The notes: generated by a model not told the origin, from the letters alone. A stretch of 20,934 bases of DNA from an uncultured Clostridium sp. (GCA_905200315.1 CAJKKA010000016.1:1-20934), one strand, 5' to 3'. Shown: positions 1 to 6,891, counted from the first letter of the stretch. Translations and numbers: made by a program.

Positions 1-182
1 ATAAATATACATTCTTTTATATGTGTATCTTGTGTTGTATAATTGTTGTAATTTAATCCAAGATATTCAAAATCTTTTTCTAACTCTTCTCTACTTCTGG
101 GAATTATAATTTTTATTTCCTTATATATTTCTGATTCTTCATATTCTTTTTTATTTACCATATCAATTTTAGCAATTAACAA
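1..182 (-). CDS. Hypothetical protein, 3' part beyond the window
   Basis: The frame is open from a TTG at 182 to the window edge (60 codons), so only the N-terminus is seen. The start is chosen from an AGGAG at 194-198, 10-11 bases upstream of the TTG. An ATG overlapping that AGGAG leads to a stop after seven codons, and an in-frame ATG at 161 lies too far from any ribosome binding site. The peptide is charged and rich in Glu and Lys (IKIIIPRSREELEKDF near the middle), with no signal peptide or membrane segment. I do not recognise a family. It is the last visible gene of a minus-strand run of accessory genes and starts 23 bases after the stop of the next upstream gene, so it is probably co-transcribed with it. 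Confidence 0.5.
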   Translation of the reverse strand, partial: MLIAKIDMVNKKEYEESEIYKEIKIIIPRSREELEKDFEYLGLNYNNYTTQDTHIKECIF

Positions 183-205
183 TTTTCTTCATCTCCTAAC
201 TTGTG

Positions 206-430
206 TTACTCAAATTCTTCTTCATTTATTTGTCTTTTTGGATGATTAACTTTTTCTTCACTTTTTTGTTCATCTATCATTTCTTGTAATAAACCTATTT
301 TTTCTTTGCTTTCTTCCCATTCCTTTGAAAATCCTTTTTTCGCCTCTGTTAATGATAAATCTTTTGAATAGCATATCCAATTGTGTGCTTCCATTTCATA
401 CATTTCTTCTAATAATTCTATCTTATTCAA
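206..430 (-). CDS. Small acidic hypothetical protein
   Basis: About 74 residues, Glu/Lys-rich, probably helical, with one aromatic patch (HNWICYSKDL) and an acidic tail ending EEEFE. No family recognised. Start choice: an AGGAGG at 440-445 sits directly against an ATG at 439 (zero spacing), while an in-frame TTG at 430 is 9 bases away, the usual distance, so TTG is preferred; using ATG adds three residues. The gene overlaps the last codons of the upstream DUF3560 gene, which suggests translational coupling. Both proteins end in a similar acidic tail (EEDEEFE and INEEEFE), which may be coincidence or a shared C-terminal signal. Context suggests a cargo gene of a mobile element. Confidence 0.55.
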   Translation of the reverse strand: MNKIELLEEMYEMEAHNWICYSKDLSLTEAKKGFSKEWEESKEKIGLLQEMIDEQKSEEKVNHPKRQINEEEFE

Positions 431-1139
431 ATTCTTCATCCTCCTCTTTTTCTTTTGCTTTTTCAGCAATTTCTTTTACTATAATATTAGTTGCCCTTAT
501 ACAGTTCAAATTAAACACTCTCTGCCATGCTTTTTCATATCTAGACCATCTAAATCCATAAGACTTTAATATTTTTCTCGTGTCTTCATCTGGAATATTG
601 TCAAATAAAAATTGAATTCTATTTATTTCTTTATTATGAATAACTTTTCCATTTTCAAAATTAATTTCTTGGAATTCTATATTCTCTAATTTTTCAAGTC
701 TTTCGATTCTTTTTTTAGTTTCTCTTATTGTTGCTCCTATATTAGTAAGTTCCCATGTACTATGTTCTCTTGCTTTTATACTAGCTTTTTCATTTTCCAA
801 TCTTTCCAATTTTTCTTTTAGTTTAATTATTGCTTGTGGATCATCACTATATATTACTTTACTATTTTCAGCATTTTCTGCCCTTTCCTTATAAAAGTTA
901 CTTTTATTATCTTCTTCTATTGATTTCCTAATATCATCTTGTGCCTTTTTGATTAATTTCCTATGTCTTTTTTCAGAATGATGTCCTACCAATATTGGTT
1001 GTCCAGGTGCAATTTGTAGTATTCTATTGGCGTTTGAATTACTATATTGGCTAGATCTTTCTTGTGCTTTTAGAGATAATTCCTTATACCTTTCTATTCT
1101 TCTTTTTCTTCTTTCTTCGTAATCACTTCTTCCTCCCAT
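423..1139 (-). CDS. DUF3560 domain-containing protein
   Basis: 238 residues, start ATG at 1139 (an in-frame stop lies just upstream). Residues about 44-90 carry the pattern I associate with DUF3560: a short IAPGQPILVGHHSEKRHR stretch followed by helical, charged sequence. The middle (about 100-155) is a Leu/Glu/Lys heptad-like coiled coil. The C-terminal part around residues 190-215 has LKSYGFRWSRYEKAWQR, a motif seen in many plasmid, phage and ICE accessory proteins. Function is unknown; these proteins are common on conjugative elements of gut Firmicutes, so I infer mobile-element cargo. Its 5' end overlaps the tiny membrane protein gene by 46 bases and its 3' end overlaps the next small gene. 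Family assignment is from memory and not searched. Confidence 0.75.
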   Translation of the reverse strand: MGGRSDYEERRKRRIERYKELSLKAQERSSQYSNSNANRILQIAPGQPILVGHHSEKRHRKLIKKAQDDIRKSIEEDNKSNFYKERAENAENSKVIYSDDPQAIIKLKEKLERLENEKASIKAREHSTWELTNIGATIRETKKRIERLEKLENIEFQEINFENGKVIHNKEINRIQFLFDNIPDEDTRKILKSYGFRWSRYEKAWQRVFNLNCIRATNIIVKEIAEKAKEKEEDEEFE

Positions 1140-1237
1140 CTTCTGTCACTTTCCTTTCCTACGATTAAACAACAATGTAGTAACAATGTTAAAAAAGAAC
1201 TTATCATTGCTACACCTATTAATATTAAAATATACAC
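1094..1237 (-). CDS. Tiny single-pass membrane protein
   Basis: 47 residues from a GTG at 1237, chosen because GGAGG (1245-1249) lies 7 bases upstream; a longer reading to 1318 has no ribosome binding site. Residues 2-22 form one hydrophobic segment (YILILIGVAMISSFLTLLLHC), followed by a charged tail (KESDRRWEEEVITKKEEKEE). The layout resembles small DUF3789-type membrane proteins carried by conjugative elements of Firmicutes, but the similarity is only in plan and size. It lies between metK and the DUF3560 gene and overlaps the latter by 46 bases in another frame, so this stretch is read in two frames. Confidence 0.55.
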   Translation of the reverse strand: MYILILIGVAMISSFLTLLLHCCLIVGKESDRRWEEEVITKKEEKEE

Positions 1238-1336
1238 TTTAATTCCTCCATTTTTTATAAAAAAAGAGCTTATATAAAGTTTGTGTTGTATCTTAACTCT
1301 TACACTCACTTTATACAAGTCCTATTTAATTTTTCA

Positions 1337-2452
1337 TTACATTTGTACAAATTCTTCCCATGTAAAGCCTTCTCTTCCAAAATGACCATAATTTGTAGTT
1401 TTAGAAAATATTGGCTCTCTTAATTTCAAATATTCAATTATACCTTGCGGAGTTAAATCAAATTTTGATTTTATCAATTTTATTATTAACCACTCTGGTA
1501 CTCTATTTGTATTAAAGCAATTTATATAAATTGATATTGGCTCTCTTACTCCTATTGCATAAGAAAGTTGTATTTCACATTTTCTTGTAAGTCCATTAGC
1601 AACAACATTTTTTGCAATATGTCTTAACATATATGATGCTGATCTGTCCACTTTTGTTCCATCTTTACCAGAAAAAGCACCACCTCCATGATGTGCCACT
1701 CCTCCATAAGTATCTACAATTATTTTTCTTCCTGTTAATCCTGTATCAGCAATAGCTCCTCCTAAAACAAATCTTCCTGTCGGATTAATATAAAATTTTG
1801 TTTCCACATCGATCATATCTTCTTTTACTATTGGCATTATTACTTTTTTTAATATATCCTTTTGTAAAATTTCAATATCTACATTTTCTGAATGTTGTGT
1901 TGATATTAATATCGTATCAATTCTGAATGGCTCGTCATTAACATACTCAACAGTCACCTGTACTTTTCCATCTGATTTCAAATATGGAATTTCTCCATTT
2001 TTTCTAACTGTTGCCAACTGTTTTGCAAGTCTATTTGCAATGCTTATTGGATATGGCATATAATCTTCTGATTCATCTGTAGCATAACCAAACATAATTC
2101 CTTGATCACCTGCTCCTCCATAATCAACTCCCATTGCTATATCATTACTTTGTTTTGTAATATTTATTTCTACATCGCAAGTTTTATAATCCATATTTAT
2201 TTTTGAATCTGTATAACCTACTTCTTTTAATTTTTCTCTTACTATTTTTTCTATATCAATTGTTGCATTTGATGTTATTTGTCCTGCAACAATTACCTTG
2301 TCTTTTGATATAAGAGTTTCAACTGCTACTCTTGAATTTTTATCTTGTTTTAAACATTCATCCAATATTGCATCTGATATTAAATCAGCTACTTTATCTG
2401 GATGCCCTTCTGTTACACTTTCACTTGTTAAAAAATATCTTTTATATTTCAA
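1337..2452 (-). CDS. metK: S-adenosylmethionine synthetase
   Basis: Makes S-adenosylmethionine from methionine and ATP in the cytoplasm. Signature motifs are present: EGHPDK (residues 15-20), GAGDQG (113-118) and GGGAFSGKD followed by TKVDRS (256-270). It is about 371 residues, shorter than the usual 380-400. Start choice: GGAGG at 2461-2465 lies 8 bases before a TTG at 2452; the in-frame ATG at 2467 overlaps the ribosome binding site itself and has no such site upstream, so TTG is preferred. The gene sits among mobile-element-type genes rather than with methionine metabolism, and several usually conserved stretches read differently (for example YAIGVREPIS where AEPVS is usual). I infer an accessory copy carried by an element, perhaps feeding a DNA methyltransferase outside the window; this is not shown. 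Confidence 0.93.
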   Translation of the reverse strand: MKYKRYFLTSESVTEGHPDKVADLISDAILDECLKQDKNSRVAVETLISKDKVIVAGQITSNATIDIEKIVREKLKEVGYTDSKINMDYKTCDVEINITKQSNDIAMGVDYGGAGDQGIMFGYATDESEDYMPYPISIANRLAKQLATVRKNGEIPYLKSDGKVQVTVEYVNDEPFRIDTILISTQHSENVDIEILQKDILKKVIMPIVKEDMIDVETKFYINPTGRFVLGGAIADTGLTGRKIIVDTYGGVAHHGGGAFSGKDGTKVDRSASYMLRHIAKNVVANGLTRKCEIQLSYAIGVREPISIYINCFNTNRVPEWLIIKLIKSKFDLTPQGIIEYLKLREPIFSKTTNYGHFGREGFTWEEFVQM

Positions 2453-2550
2453 TTTAAATTCCTCCATTTCTTTTACTTGTTATTTTTACTATAATTAAAT
2501 TTTTATATTTTCATCTACTTATTCTCCTTTTTATTCGCACCACAATCGAT

Positions 2551-2580
2551 TTTATAGCACTTTTTAACATTAAATGTCTA
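2551..2580 (-). promoter_or_regulatory. Candidate metK promoter
   Basis: On the minus strand, TAGACA (2575-2580) and TATAAA (2551-2556) are separated by 18 bases, about 100 bases upstream of metK. An AAAGGAG followed by an ATG and then a stop two codons later lies between the promoter and metK, perhaps a decayed leader ORF. Confidence 0.35.
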
Positions 2581-2611
2581 ATTGTATAGTAAAATTTTTT
2601 TTATTAAATAA

Positions 2612-2953
2612 TTATAGATATACTAATATTTTTGTTATTTCATCTAAGATTTGAAATTTTTTTCTATAATCTTGCCTATCTAAATATTTGTTATTTAGAT
2701 ACAAAGAAACCATTCCCTGAGTTATCATTCGAAAATATATGTTTTTTTCATATATACTTAATTTTTCATACTCATAAAAATCATTATCTGAAAAAAATGA
2801 AAGATGAGCTAATATTATTCTTTCTAATACACGCTCATCTAATTTTTTATTCAAATTCATCTCTAAAAATTTTTCTATTACTATTTCGTCATAAATTTCT
2901 TTAGATATCTTAGTCATTTTATTTATTTTTTCTTTTATTATTTTATTTTTCAT
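2612..2953 (-). CDS. Hypothetical protein, 113 aa
   Basis: 113 residues, very Lys/Ile/Glu-rich, probably all helical, no signal peptide or membrane segment. GGAGG at 2964-2968 is 10 bases before the ATG, a slightly long but acceptable spacing. No family recognised; the segment MVSLYLNNKYLDRQDYRKKF is the most distinctive. It lies between the end of rlmD and metK, at the likely edge of an accessory region. A stem-loop with a T-run precedes the ribosome binding site, so expression may depend on passing that structure. It could be a small regulatory or element-maintenance protein, but nothing in the sequence establishes this. Confidence 0.5.
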   Translation of the reverse strand: MKNKIIKEKINKMTKISKEIYDEIVIEKFLEMNLNKKLDERVLERIILAHLSFFSDNDFYEYEKLSIYEKNIYFRMITQGMVSLYLNNKYLDRQDYRKKFQILDEITKILVYL

Positions 2954-2978
2954 ACAATATCAACCTCCAAAAAAGTTC

Positions 2979-3006
2979 AAAAAAATAAAGCATCAAAAAT
3001 GCTTTA
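2979..3006 (-). terminator. Hairpin with T-tail between rlmD and the 113-aa gene
   Basis: TAAAGCAT pairs with ATGCTTTA around a 5-base loop; on the minus strand it is followed by seven T. It can end rlmD transcripts arriving from upstream. If the candidate promoter at 3018-3046 is used, the hairpin would instead be at the very 5' end of the transcript, too early for intrinsic termination, and might act as a stabilising leader. Confidence 0.6.
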
Positions 3007-3017
3007 CTTTCGGAAAA

Positions 3018-3046
3018 TATATAGTTGTTCTATTTATTTTTACCAA
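3018..3046 (-). promoter_or_regulatory. Weak candidate promoter for the 113-aa gene
   Basis: Minus strand TTGGTA (3041-3046), 17-base spacer, TATATA (3018-3023). The remaining 3047-3175 stretch is AT-rich with no gene seen. Confidence 0.3.
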
Positions 3047-3175
3047 TCAACCATTTACCAGGTTAATTTTAATTTCAATAATTTTTTTATATTTTGTATA
3101 ATTTTTTTAGTTTTTAATCAATTATATTTTTCTTTATATTTTTAAATTTTATTACTCTCGCAATGGTTTTAAGTT

Positions 3176-4531
3176 TTATTTTATACACATCACCGCAACA
3201 CACTCAACGTGGCTTGTGAATGGGAACATATCTACAGGCTGTATTGATTTTATTTCATAGTATTCTTCGAATTTTGCTAAGTCCCTTATTAGTGTTGCAG
3301 GATTGCAACTTATATATATAACTCTATTTGGTTTTATTTTGTTTATATTTTCTATAGTTCTATTATCTAATCCTTTTCGTGGCGGATCTACCATAACAAC
3401 ATCTGGTATTATTTTTTTATTATTTATTAAATCATCTAATATTATTTCTGTGTCTCCTGCTATAAATTCTGTATTTTCTATATTATTAGTTTTTGCATTT
3501 TCTTTTGCATCTTTTATTGCTTGTTCTACTATTTCAACTCCATATACTTTTTTTGCATACTTTGCCATAAATAATGAAATTGTACCAATACCACAATATA
3601 AATCAAATACAATGTCATTTTTTGTTATTTTTGCTGCTTCTACTCCTAAATTATATAATTTTTCTGCTTGAAGCGGATTTACTTGATAAAATGATTGTGG
3701 TGAAATTTTAAAAGTATAATCTCCTAATATGTCTTTTATATAGCCATCTCCATACAGTACAATATTCTCTTTTCCCATAATTACATTTGTGTTTTTTGTG
3801 TTTATATTTTTTACTATTGTTTTAATATTGGGGAAATTTTTAACAAGTTCTTCTACTAATTTATTTTCATTTTTAAATGAATTCGCATTAATAACGAGTA
3901 TACACATTATTTCATTTGTTTTTACTCCTACTTTTATAACTAAATGCCTAAATATACCTTTTCCGCTTTTTTCATCGTATACAGATATATTATTTTTTGT
4001 AATATATTCTAAAATAAATTTAGCAATTTGCTCTGAAATAGGCTTTTGTATTAAACAATTATTTATAGGTATAATTTCGTGACTTCTTCTTGCAAATACA
4101 CCAATTACAGGTTTATTTTCCTTATTCATTCCTATTGGGTATTGTGCTTTATTTCTATAGTGAAGCGGATTTTCCATTCCTATTGTATTTTTTACTCGAA
4201 CTTTATTTTTTAATGTTTTATTTACCAAAGCTTGTACAGAATTTCTTTTTATTATTAAAGTTTCTTCATACTCTATATGTCTCATATTGCAACCGCCACA
4301 TCTTTTATATGTTTCGCAATCACATTCGACTCTTTTATCCGATTTATCGATTATGTCCAAAATTTTACCAAAAGCATGTGATTTTAAAACTTTTACAATT
4401 AAAATTTTAACCTTTTCACCCTTTATTGCATTAGGAATAAAAATAGTAAAGCCCTCTATTTTTGCAATACCTTCTCCTTCAAATCCATTATCTATTATAT
4501 CTACAATATATTCTTTATTTTTTTCAACCAT
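3176..4531 (-). CDS. rlmD: 23S rRNA (uracil-5-)-methyltransferase, RlmD/RumA family
   Basis: SAM-dependent methylation of a 23S rRNA uracil. 451 residues, full family length. In order: TRAM RNA-binding domain (about 5-62), Fe-S ligands in CDCETYKRCGGC (Cys70, 72, 78, 81), the inserted catalytic-domain start (HYRNKAQYPI, 124-133), SPQSFYQVN (277-285), the SAM-binding DLYCGIGT (310-317), DPPRKG (382-387), and ISCNPATL with the nucleophile Cys409. AGGAG stands 8 bases before the ATG. In Firmicutes one enzyme (RlmCD) may modify two uracils, so the exact target is not fixed. It is monocistronic, diverging from tRNA-Leu. The 3' end of this gene is a known ICE insertion site, and accessory genes lie just beyond its stop. 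Confidence 0.93.
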   Translation of the reverse strand: MVEKNKEYIVDIIDNGFEGEGIAKIEGFTIFIPNAIKGEKVKILIVKVLKSHAFGKILDIIDKSDKRVECDCETYKRCGGCNMRHIEYEETLIIKRNSVQALVNKTLKNKVRVKNTIGMENPLHYRNKAQYPIGMNKENKPVIGVFARRSHEIIPINNCLIQKPISEQIAKFILEYITKNNISVYDEKSGKGIFRHLVIKVGVKTNEIMCILVINANSFKNENKLVEELVKNFPNIKTIVKNINTKNTNVIMGKENIVLYGDGYIKDILGDYTFKISPQSFYQVNPLQAEKLYNLGVEAAKITKNDIVFDLYCGIGTISLFMAKYAKKVYGVEIVEQAIKDAKENAKTNNIENTEFIAGDTEIILDDLINNKKIIPDVVMVDPPRKGLDNRTIENINKIKPNRVIYISCNPATLIRDLAKFEEYYEIKSIQPVDMFPFTSHVECVAVMCIK

Positions 4532-4646
4532 AAAATTTTCTCCTTACTTCCAAATTATTTTAACATATATATTAAAAAATTGATATAAAAATGCAACTTT
4601 TTATCAAAAATTAATCATAAAAAATAAATTTATTTTAAAAAAAGTA

Positions 4647-4675
4647 TTGACATTATCTAATTATAATATTATAAT
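4647..4675 (+). promoter_or_regulatory. Promoter of tRNA-Leu
   Basis: TTGACA (4647-4652), exact 17-base spacer, TATAAT (4670-4675). Perfect housekeeping sigma consensus, 41 bases before the mature tRNA. Confidence 0.85.
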
Positions 4676-4716
4676 AGCAAATGTCGAAAGACAAAATACC
4701 AGTTCATATAACAAAT

Positions 4717-4804
4717 GCAGATGTGGCGGAACTGGTAGACGCACAGGACTTAAAATCCTGCGGTTGAATAAACCGTGCCGGTTCGATTCCGGCCATCTGC
4801 ACCA
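4717..4804 (+). tRNA. tRNA-Leu (UAA)
   Basis: Acceptor arms GCAGATG (4717-4723) and CATCTGC (4794-4800) pair fully, followed by A and an encoded CCA. The anticodon stem CAGGA/TCCTG encloses the loop CTTAAAA, giving anticodon UAA. A long variable arm and the GGTTCGATTCC T-arm fit a class II leucine tRNA. Single plus-strand gene with its own promoter and terminator. No second copy of its 3' end is found within the window, so there is no visible att duplication. Confidence 0.96.
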
Positions 4805-4813
4805 AACAAGAAA

Positions 4814-4860
4814 AGCCATACAGGTATTGAGATATCAATATTTTGTATGGTTATTTTTTT
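4814..4860 (+). terminator. Terminator of tRNA-Leu
   Basis: CCATACA (4816-4822) pairs with TGTATGG (4844-4850); inside it TATTGA (4825-4830) pairs with TCAATA (4835-4840). A run of T follows. Confidence 0.8.
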
Positions 4861-4866
4861 GAAATT

Positions 4867-4887
4867 AATGCAGTAAAGAATGCAGTA
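4867..4887. repeat. Two direct 9-base repeats
   Basis: AATGCAGTA occurs at 4867-4875 and 4879-4887, a 12-base period, directly after the tRNA terminator and just outside the recombinase-like fragment. Such short repeats next to an integrase gene can be arm-type binding sites; this is inference. Confidence 0.4.
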
Positions 4888-4892
4888 GATAT

Positions 4893-5040
4893 TTAATTTG
4901 CCTTTGATAATTCTTCAAAGGCATAATCTTGTGAAATATTTATATAAACTTTCTCTGTAATACTACTTCCCTCTACTTGCCCTGCTAAATCTTGTATTTT
5001 TTTAATCTATTCTCGCCTCTTTCCATTGTGTTATTCTATC
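4893..5040 (-). pseudogene. Degenerate fragment, possibly tyrosine recombinase C-terminus
   Basis: Reading minus, about 38 codons up to a TAA at 4893 give IQDLAGQVEGSSITEKVYIN and then ISQDYAFEELSKAN. The GSSITEKVYINIS stretch resembles the end of tyrosine integrases (the hypothetical pattern is G-H/S-S-x-I-T-x-K-V/T-Y). Upstream, the frame is lost at a run of seven A, beyond which another frame reads ITQWKEARID, so the gene is broken. No start codon or ribosome binding site exists for the fragment. The position directly after a tRNA gene fits an integrase remnant, but the match is from memory of the fold and is short; it could be another protein. From 5050 to 5200 I see nothing coding. Confidence 0.35.
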
Positions 5041-5208
5041 GACTAATTAGCACTAATAAAAGATTGATCTTCTTAGATTGACCAGTGTAGTTAAGTAACT
5101 TTTTATATTATATAATTTTTTGATATCCTTGCAATTTGCCAAAAATAATTGTATAATTCAACTTATATTAGCAATTATTATTTAATCAAATTCCTTAATT
5201 CACTAATT

Positions 5209-5230
5209 GAGTAAGGAACGCTTACTCCTT
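5209..5230. promoter_or_regulatory. Inverted repeat, candidate operator
   Basis: GAGTAAG (5209-5215) and CTTACTC (5221-5227) form an inverted repeat with a 5-base centre; an alternative TAAGGA/TCCTTA pairing overlaps it. It lies just upstream of a TATAAT at 5243-5248 that would serve the following gene, covering the -35 region, which has a poor match. The gene may therefore be controlled by a DNA-binding protein. Confidence 0.4.
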
Positions 5231-5298
5231 AGTTTAATCATATATAATAGCAAACATCAATTAAAAGGAGGATTGCATCAGCTACAGAACTTGTTAGA

Positions 5299-5805
5299 GT
5301 GTGCAATGATCCATGGTTTTCCGAAAGGTATGCAGTACCTATTAAGATAATAATCTTAAATTCTTTTGCAAATCTTGAATTGCAGAAAGAATATTATTCA
5401 AATGAAGAATCAACAGACGCGGATGCAGTTTACTCTTGTTATAACTCTTTACCTAATACAAATAAAACGGCAAAAAAAGTTAAAGATAAGTATTTGAACG
5501 CAGTGATAACTGCAGTTACCAAATATAACTACGGTAGTGGCGAAGTCCGCTTCTCCATTCATATAGGACCAACCTACCAAAAAAAAGTGGAAGAATGGAT
5601 AAAGAAAAAATTTGATGAGTATGTTTCAGCTATTATGCCTCTTAATTTTGACCAATTAAAGGAAAATTTATCTGCTGATTTTGATAATATGATAAAAACA
5701 GCTGAACAAGAAGGTGCTTTCGAAAAAGCTGACAATGAATATTATGAAGCATTAGAAAAATTCTATTCAATTAATTTAAAAGACCTTAAAAAAATTATTA
5801 ATTAA
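5299..5805 (+). CDS. Hypothetical protein, about 168-177 aa, start uncertain
   Basis: The GTG at 5299 is the first standard start, but it has no ribosome binding site nearby. The frame stays open upstream, with plausible coding sequence (IASATELVRV before CNDPWFS), right up to a perfect AAAGGAGG at 5264-5271, where the first codon is ATT at 5272. Either ATT is used, or the ATG has been lost by a small deletion. The protein has a mixed N-terminal half (DPWFSERYAVPIKIIIL) and a helical, charged C-terminal half (about 100-168). No family recognised. Codon choice (acg, gcg, ggc, acc) is less AT-biased than in the neighbouring genes, suggesting transfer. Dedicated terminator downstream. Confidence 0.55.
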   Translation: MCNDPWFSERYAVPIKIIILNSFANLELQKEYYSNEESTDADAVYSCYNSLPNTNKTAKKVKDKYLNAVITAVTKYNYGSGEVRFSIHIGPTYQKKVEEWIKKKFDEYVSAIMPLNFDQLKENLSADFDNMIKTAEQEGAFEKADNEYYEALEKFYSINLKDLKKIIN

Positions 5806-5810
5806 ACTCA

Positions 5811-5850
5811 AAAATGGTGTTTGGAAGTTTTTCAAACACCATTTTTTTAA
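5811..5850. terminator. Bidirectional terminator
   Basis: ATGGTGTTTG (5814-5823) pairs perfectly with CAAACACCAT (5833-5842). T-runs follow on both strands, serving the plus-strand gene ending at 5805 and the minus-strand gene ending at 5883. Confidence 0.85.
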
Positions 5851-5882
5851 TTTTCCTAGTACCTCTAAGGGGATTTTTTTAA

Positions 5883-6083
5883 TTAATTATCTTGTTTGAA
5901 TCTTTTCACTACCTCATCAATAGAAACATCATCTTGGTCTGTAAATTTCCTATAGATCAGATTATCTTCGCAAAAAAGATCTGTTTTTTTCTTTTTTTCT
6001 TCAATAATGACTAAAAATAATCCAATAAACAAACCAAACAGTATGATTCCAAGGCATAGTAAGATAAAAGCTACTGTACTCAT
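5883..6083 (-). CDS. Small membrane protein, 66 aa
   Basis: 66 residues: one long hydrophobic segment at about 5-27 (FILLCLGIILFGLFIGLFLVII), a basic stop-transfer patch EEKKKK, and an acidic soluble tail with DQDDVSIDEVVKRFKQDN. AAAGGAG is 8 bases before the ATG. This is a typical single-span membrane peptide of unknown role with the tail predicted in the cytoplasm by the positive-inside rule. It is followed by the terminator at 5811-5850 and diverges from another small membrane ORF at 6267. No family recognised. Confidence 0.6.
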   Translation of the reverse strand: MSTVAFILLCLGIILFGLFIGLFLVIIEEKKKKTDLFCEDNLIYRKFTDQDDVSIDEVVKRFKQDN

Positions 6084-6200
6084 AAAAATGTCTCCTTTCT
6101 AATATCTTCTAAAATTCAACTTTCTACCCTTCCTTTTGGAATTATGACATTTGAATTATATCATAAAATAGCCGATAGTACTAGTATTCTACATAAAAAT

Positions 6201-6229
6201 GTGATAGAATCTAAACATATTTATATAAT
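6201..6229 (+). promoter_or_regulatory. Candidate promoter of the 54-aa ORF
   Basis: GTGATA (6201-6206), 17-base spacer, TATAAT (6224-6229), about 40 bases before the start codon. Confidence 0.45.
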
Positions 6230-6266
6230 GTAACTTTGAAAATAAATATTTTTAAGGAGGGACACT

Positions 6267-6431
6267 ATGGATATTATTATAGCTATTCTTTTTCTTGCAG
6301 TATTAGTAATTATATCTGGATTATTAACATATTTTACTTTAAAAGAACCTATAAAGGTAATGGAATCTGTAAATATAAGAAGCTCCAAAAATGGAGTTTC
6401 TTTGTTCTATTATAAGAATTTTCTATTTTAG
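6267..6431 (+). CDS. Small membrane peptide, 54 aa, possibly truncated
   Basis: ATG at 6267 with AAGGAGG 5-6 bases upstream; 54 codons to TAG. Residues 2-23 are hydrophobic (DIIIAILFLAVLVIISGLLTYF), followed by TLKEPIKVMESVNIRSSKNG. The codons for RSSKNGVS include a hairpin (GAAGCTCC pairing with GGAGTTTC, then T-rich), which looks like a terminator inside the ORF. The last 15 codons may therefore be non-native, with the gene cut short where repeat-type DNA begins near 6408. No family recognised. Confidence 0.5.
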   Translation: MDIIIAILFLAVLVIISGLLTYFTLKEPIKVMESVNIRSSKNGVSLFYYKNFLF

Positions 6432-6461
6432 ATGTAGGGGTCGGCGTCCCCGACGACCCGC
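6432..6461 (+). repeat. GC-rich intergenic repeat of the TGTAGGGG type
   Basis: A GC-rich block (TGTAGGGGTCGGCG, then CCCCGACGACCC) in very AT-rich surroundings. It begins like the minus-strand copy at 8044-8070 (TGTAGGGGCGGACGCC) and contains short inverted repeats (GTCGG/CCGAC). The bases just before it (TATTATAAGAATTTTCTATT) nearly match those before the GC-rich segment at about 19750. Confidence 0.5.
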
Positions 6462-6481
6462 GTGGCGAAGCCACTTTTTTA
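6462..6481 (+). terminator. Terminator
   Basis: GTGGC, loop GAA, GCCAC, then a run of T. Ends the 54-aa ORF transcript before the convergent zupT fragment. Confidence 0.65.
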
Positions 6482-6493
6482 TAGTATAGGAAT

Positions 6494-6829
6494 TTAACCC
6501 AAAGCTACATCTAAAATCATCATTACTACAAACCCTATTGCTACTCCTATTGTTCCTATATTTGAGTGTTCTCCTGCTTGTGATTCGGGTATTAGTTCTT
6601 CTACTACTACATATATCATTGCTCCTGCTGCAAATGAAAGTATATATGGAAGTATTGGTATAACTGCTTTGGTAAATAGTATTGTTATTATCGCTCCTAT
6701 TGGTTCTACAACTCCTGAAAATGCTCCATACATAAATGCTTTTGGTTTGCTCATTCCTTCACTTTTTAATGGCATTGATATTATTGCGCCTTCTGGAAAA
6801 TTTTGTATGGCAATTCCAATAACAAATGA
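6494..6829 (-). pseudogene. Truncated second copy of the ZIP transporter gene (3' part only)
   Basis: The last roughly 110 codons match the full gene at 7244-8020 almost exactly at protein level (from IGIAIQNFPEG to the ALG end), with one clear replacement, Pro for Thr in SKPKAF. At DNA level there are about a dozen more differences, nearly all synonymous, down to the final three codons. Homology stops near 6829, where the sequence changes to unrelated AT-rich DNA; the N-terminal two thirds, including the first HNIPEG metal site, is missing. An ATG further upstream gives a spurious extended frame without a ribosome binding site. The pattern shows two copies that diverged under selection before one was truncated. 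Confidence 0.85.
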
Positions 6830-6862
6830 ATTATATATGTAAAATGTGATTAAAAGCAAGAT

Positions 6863-6891
6863 TTGACATTTTATGTAAATTATAATATAAT
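6863..6891 (+). promoter_or_regulatory. Strong promoter of the 82-aa gene
   Basis: TTGACA (6863-6868), 17 bases, TATAAT (6886-6891); full consensus. Confidence 0.8.

Noticed and set aside
4647..4862. 71-codon ORF spanning tRNA-Leu
   Set aside because: It begins in the promoter and crosses the tRNA and its terminator; chance frame.
6494..6859. 121-codon frame taken as a complete ZIP protein
   Set aside because: The first dozen codons are junction DNA and there is no ribosome binding site; two thirds of the transporter is missing.
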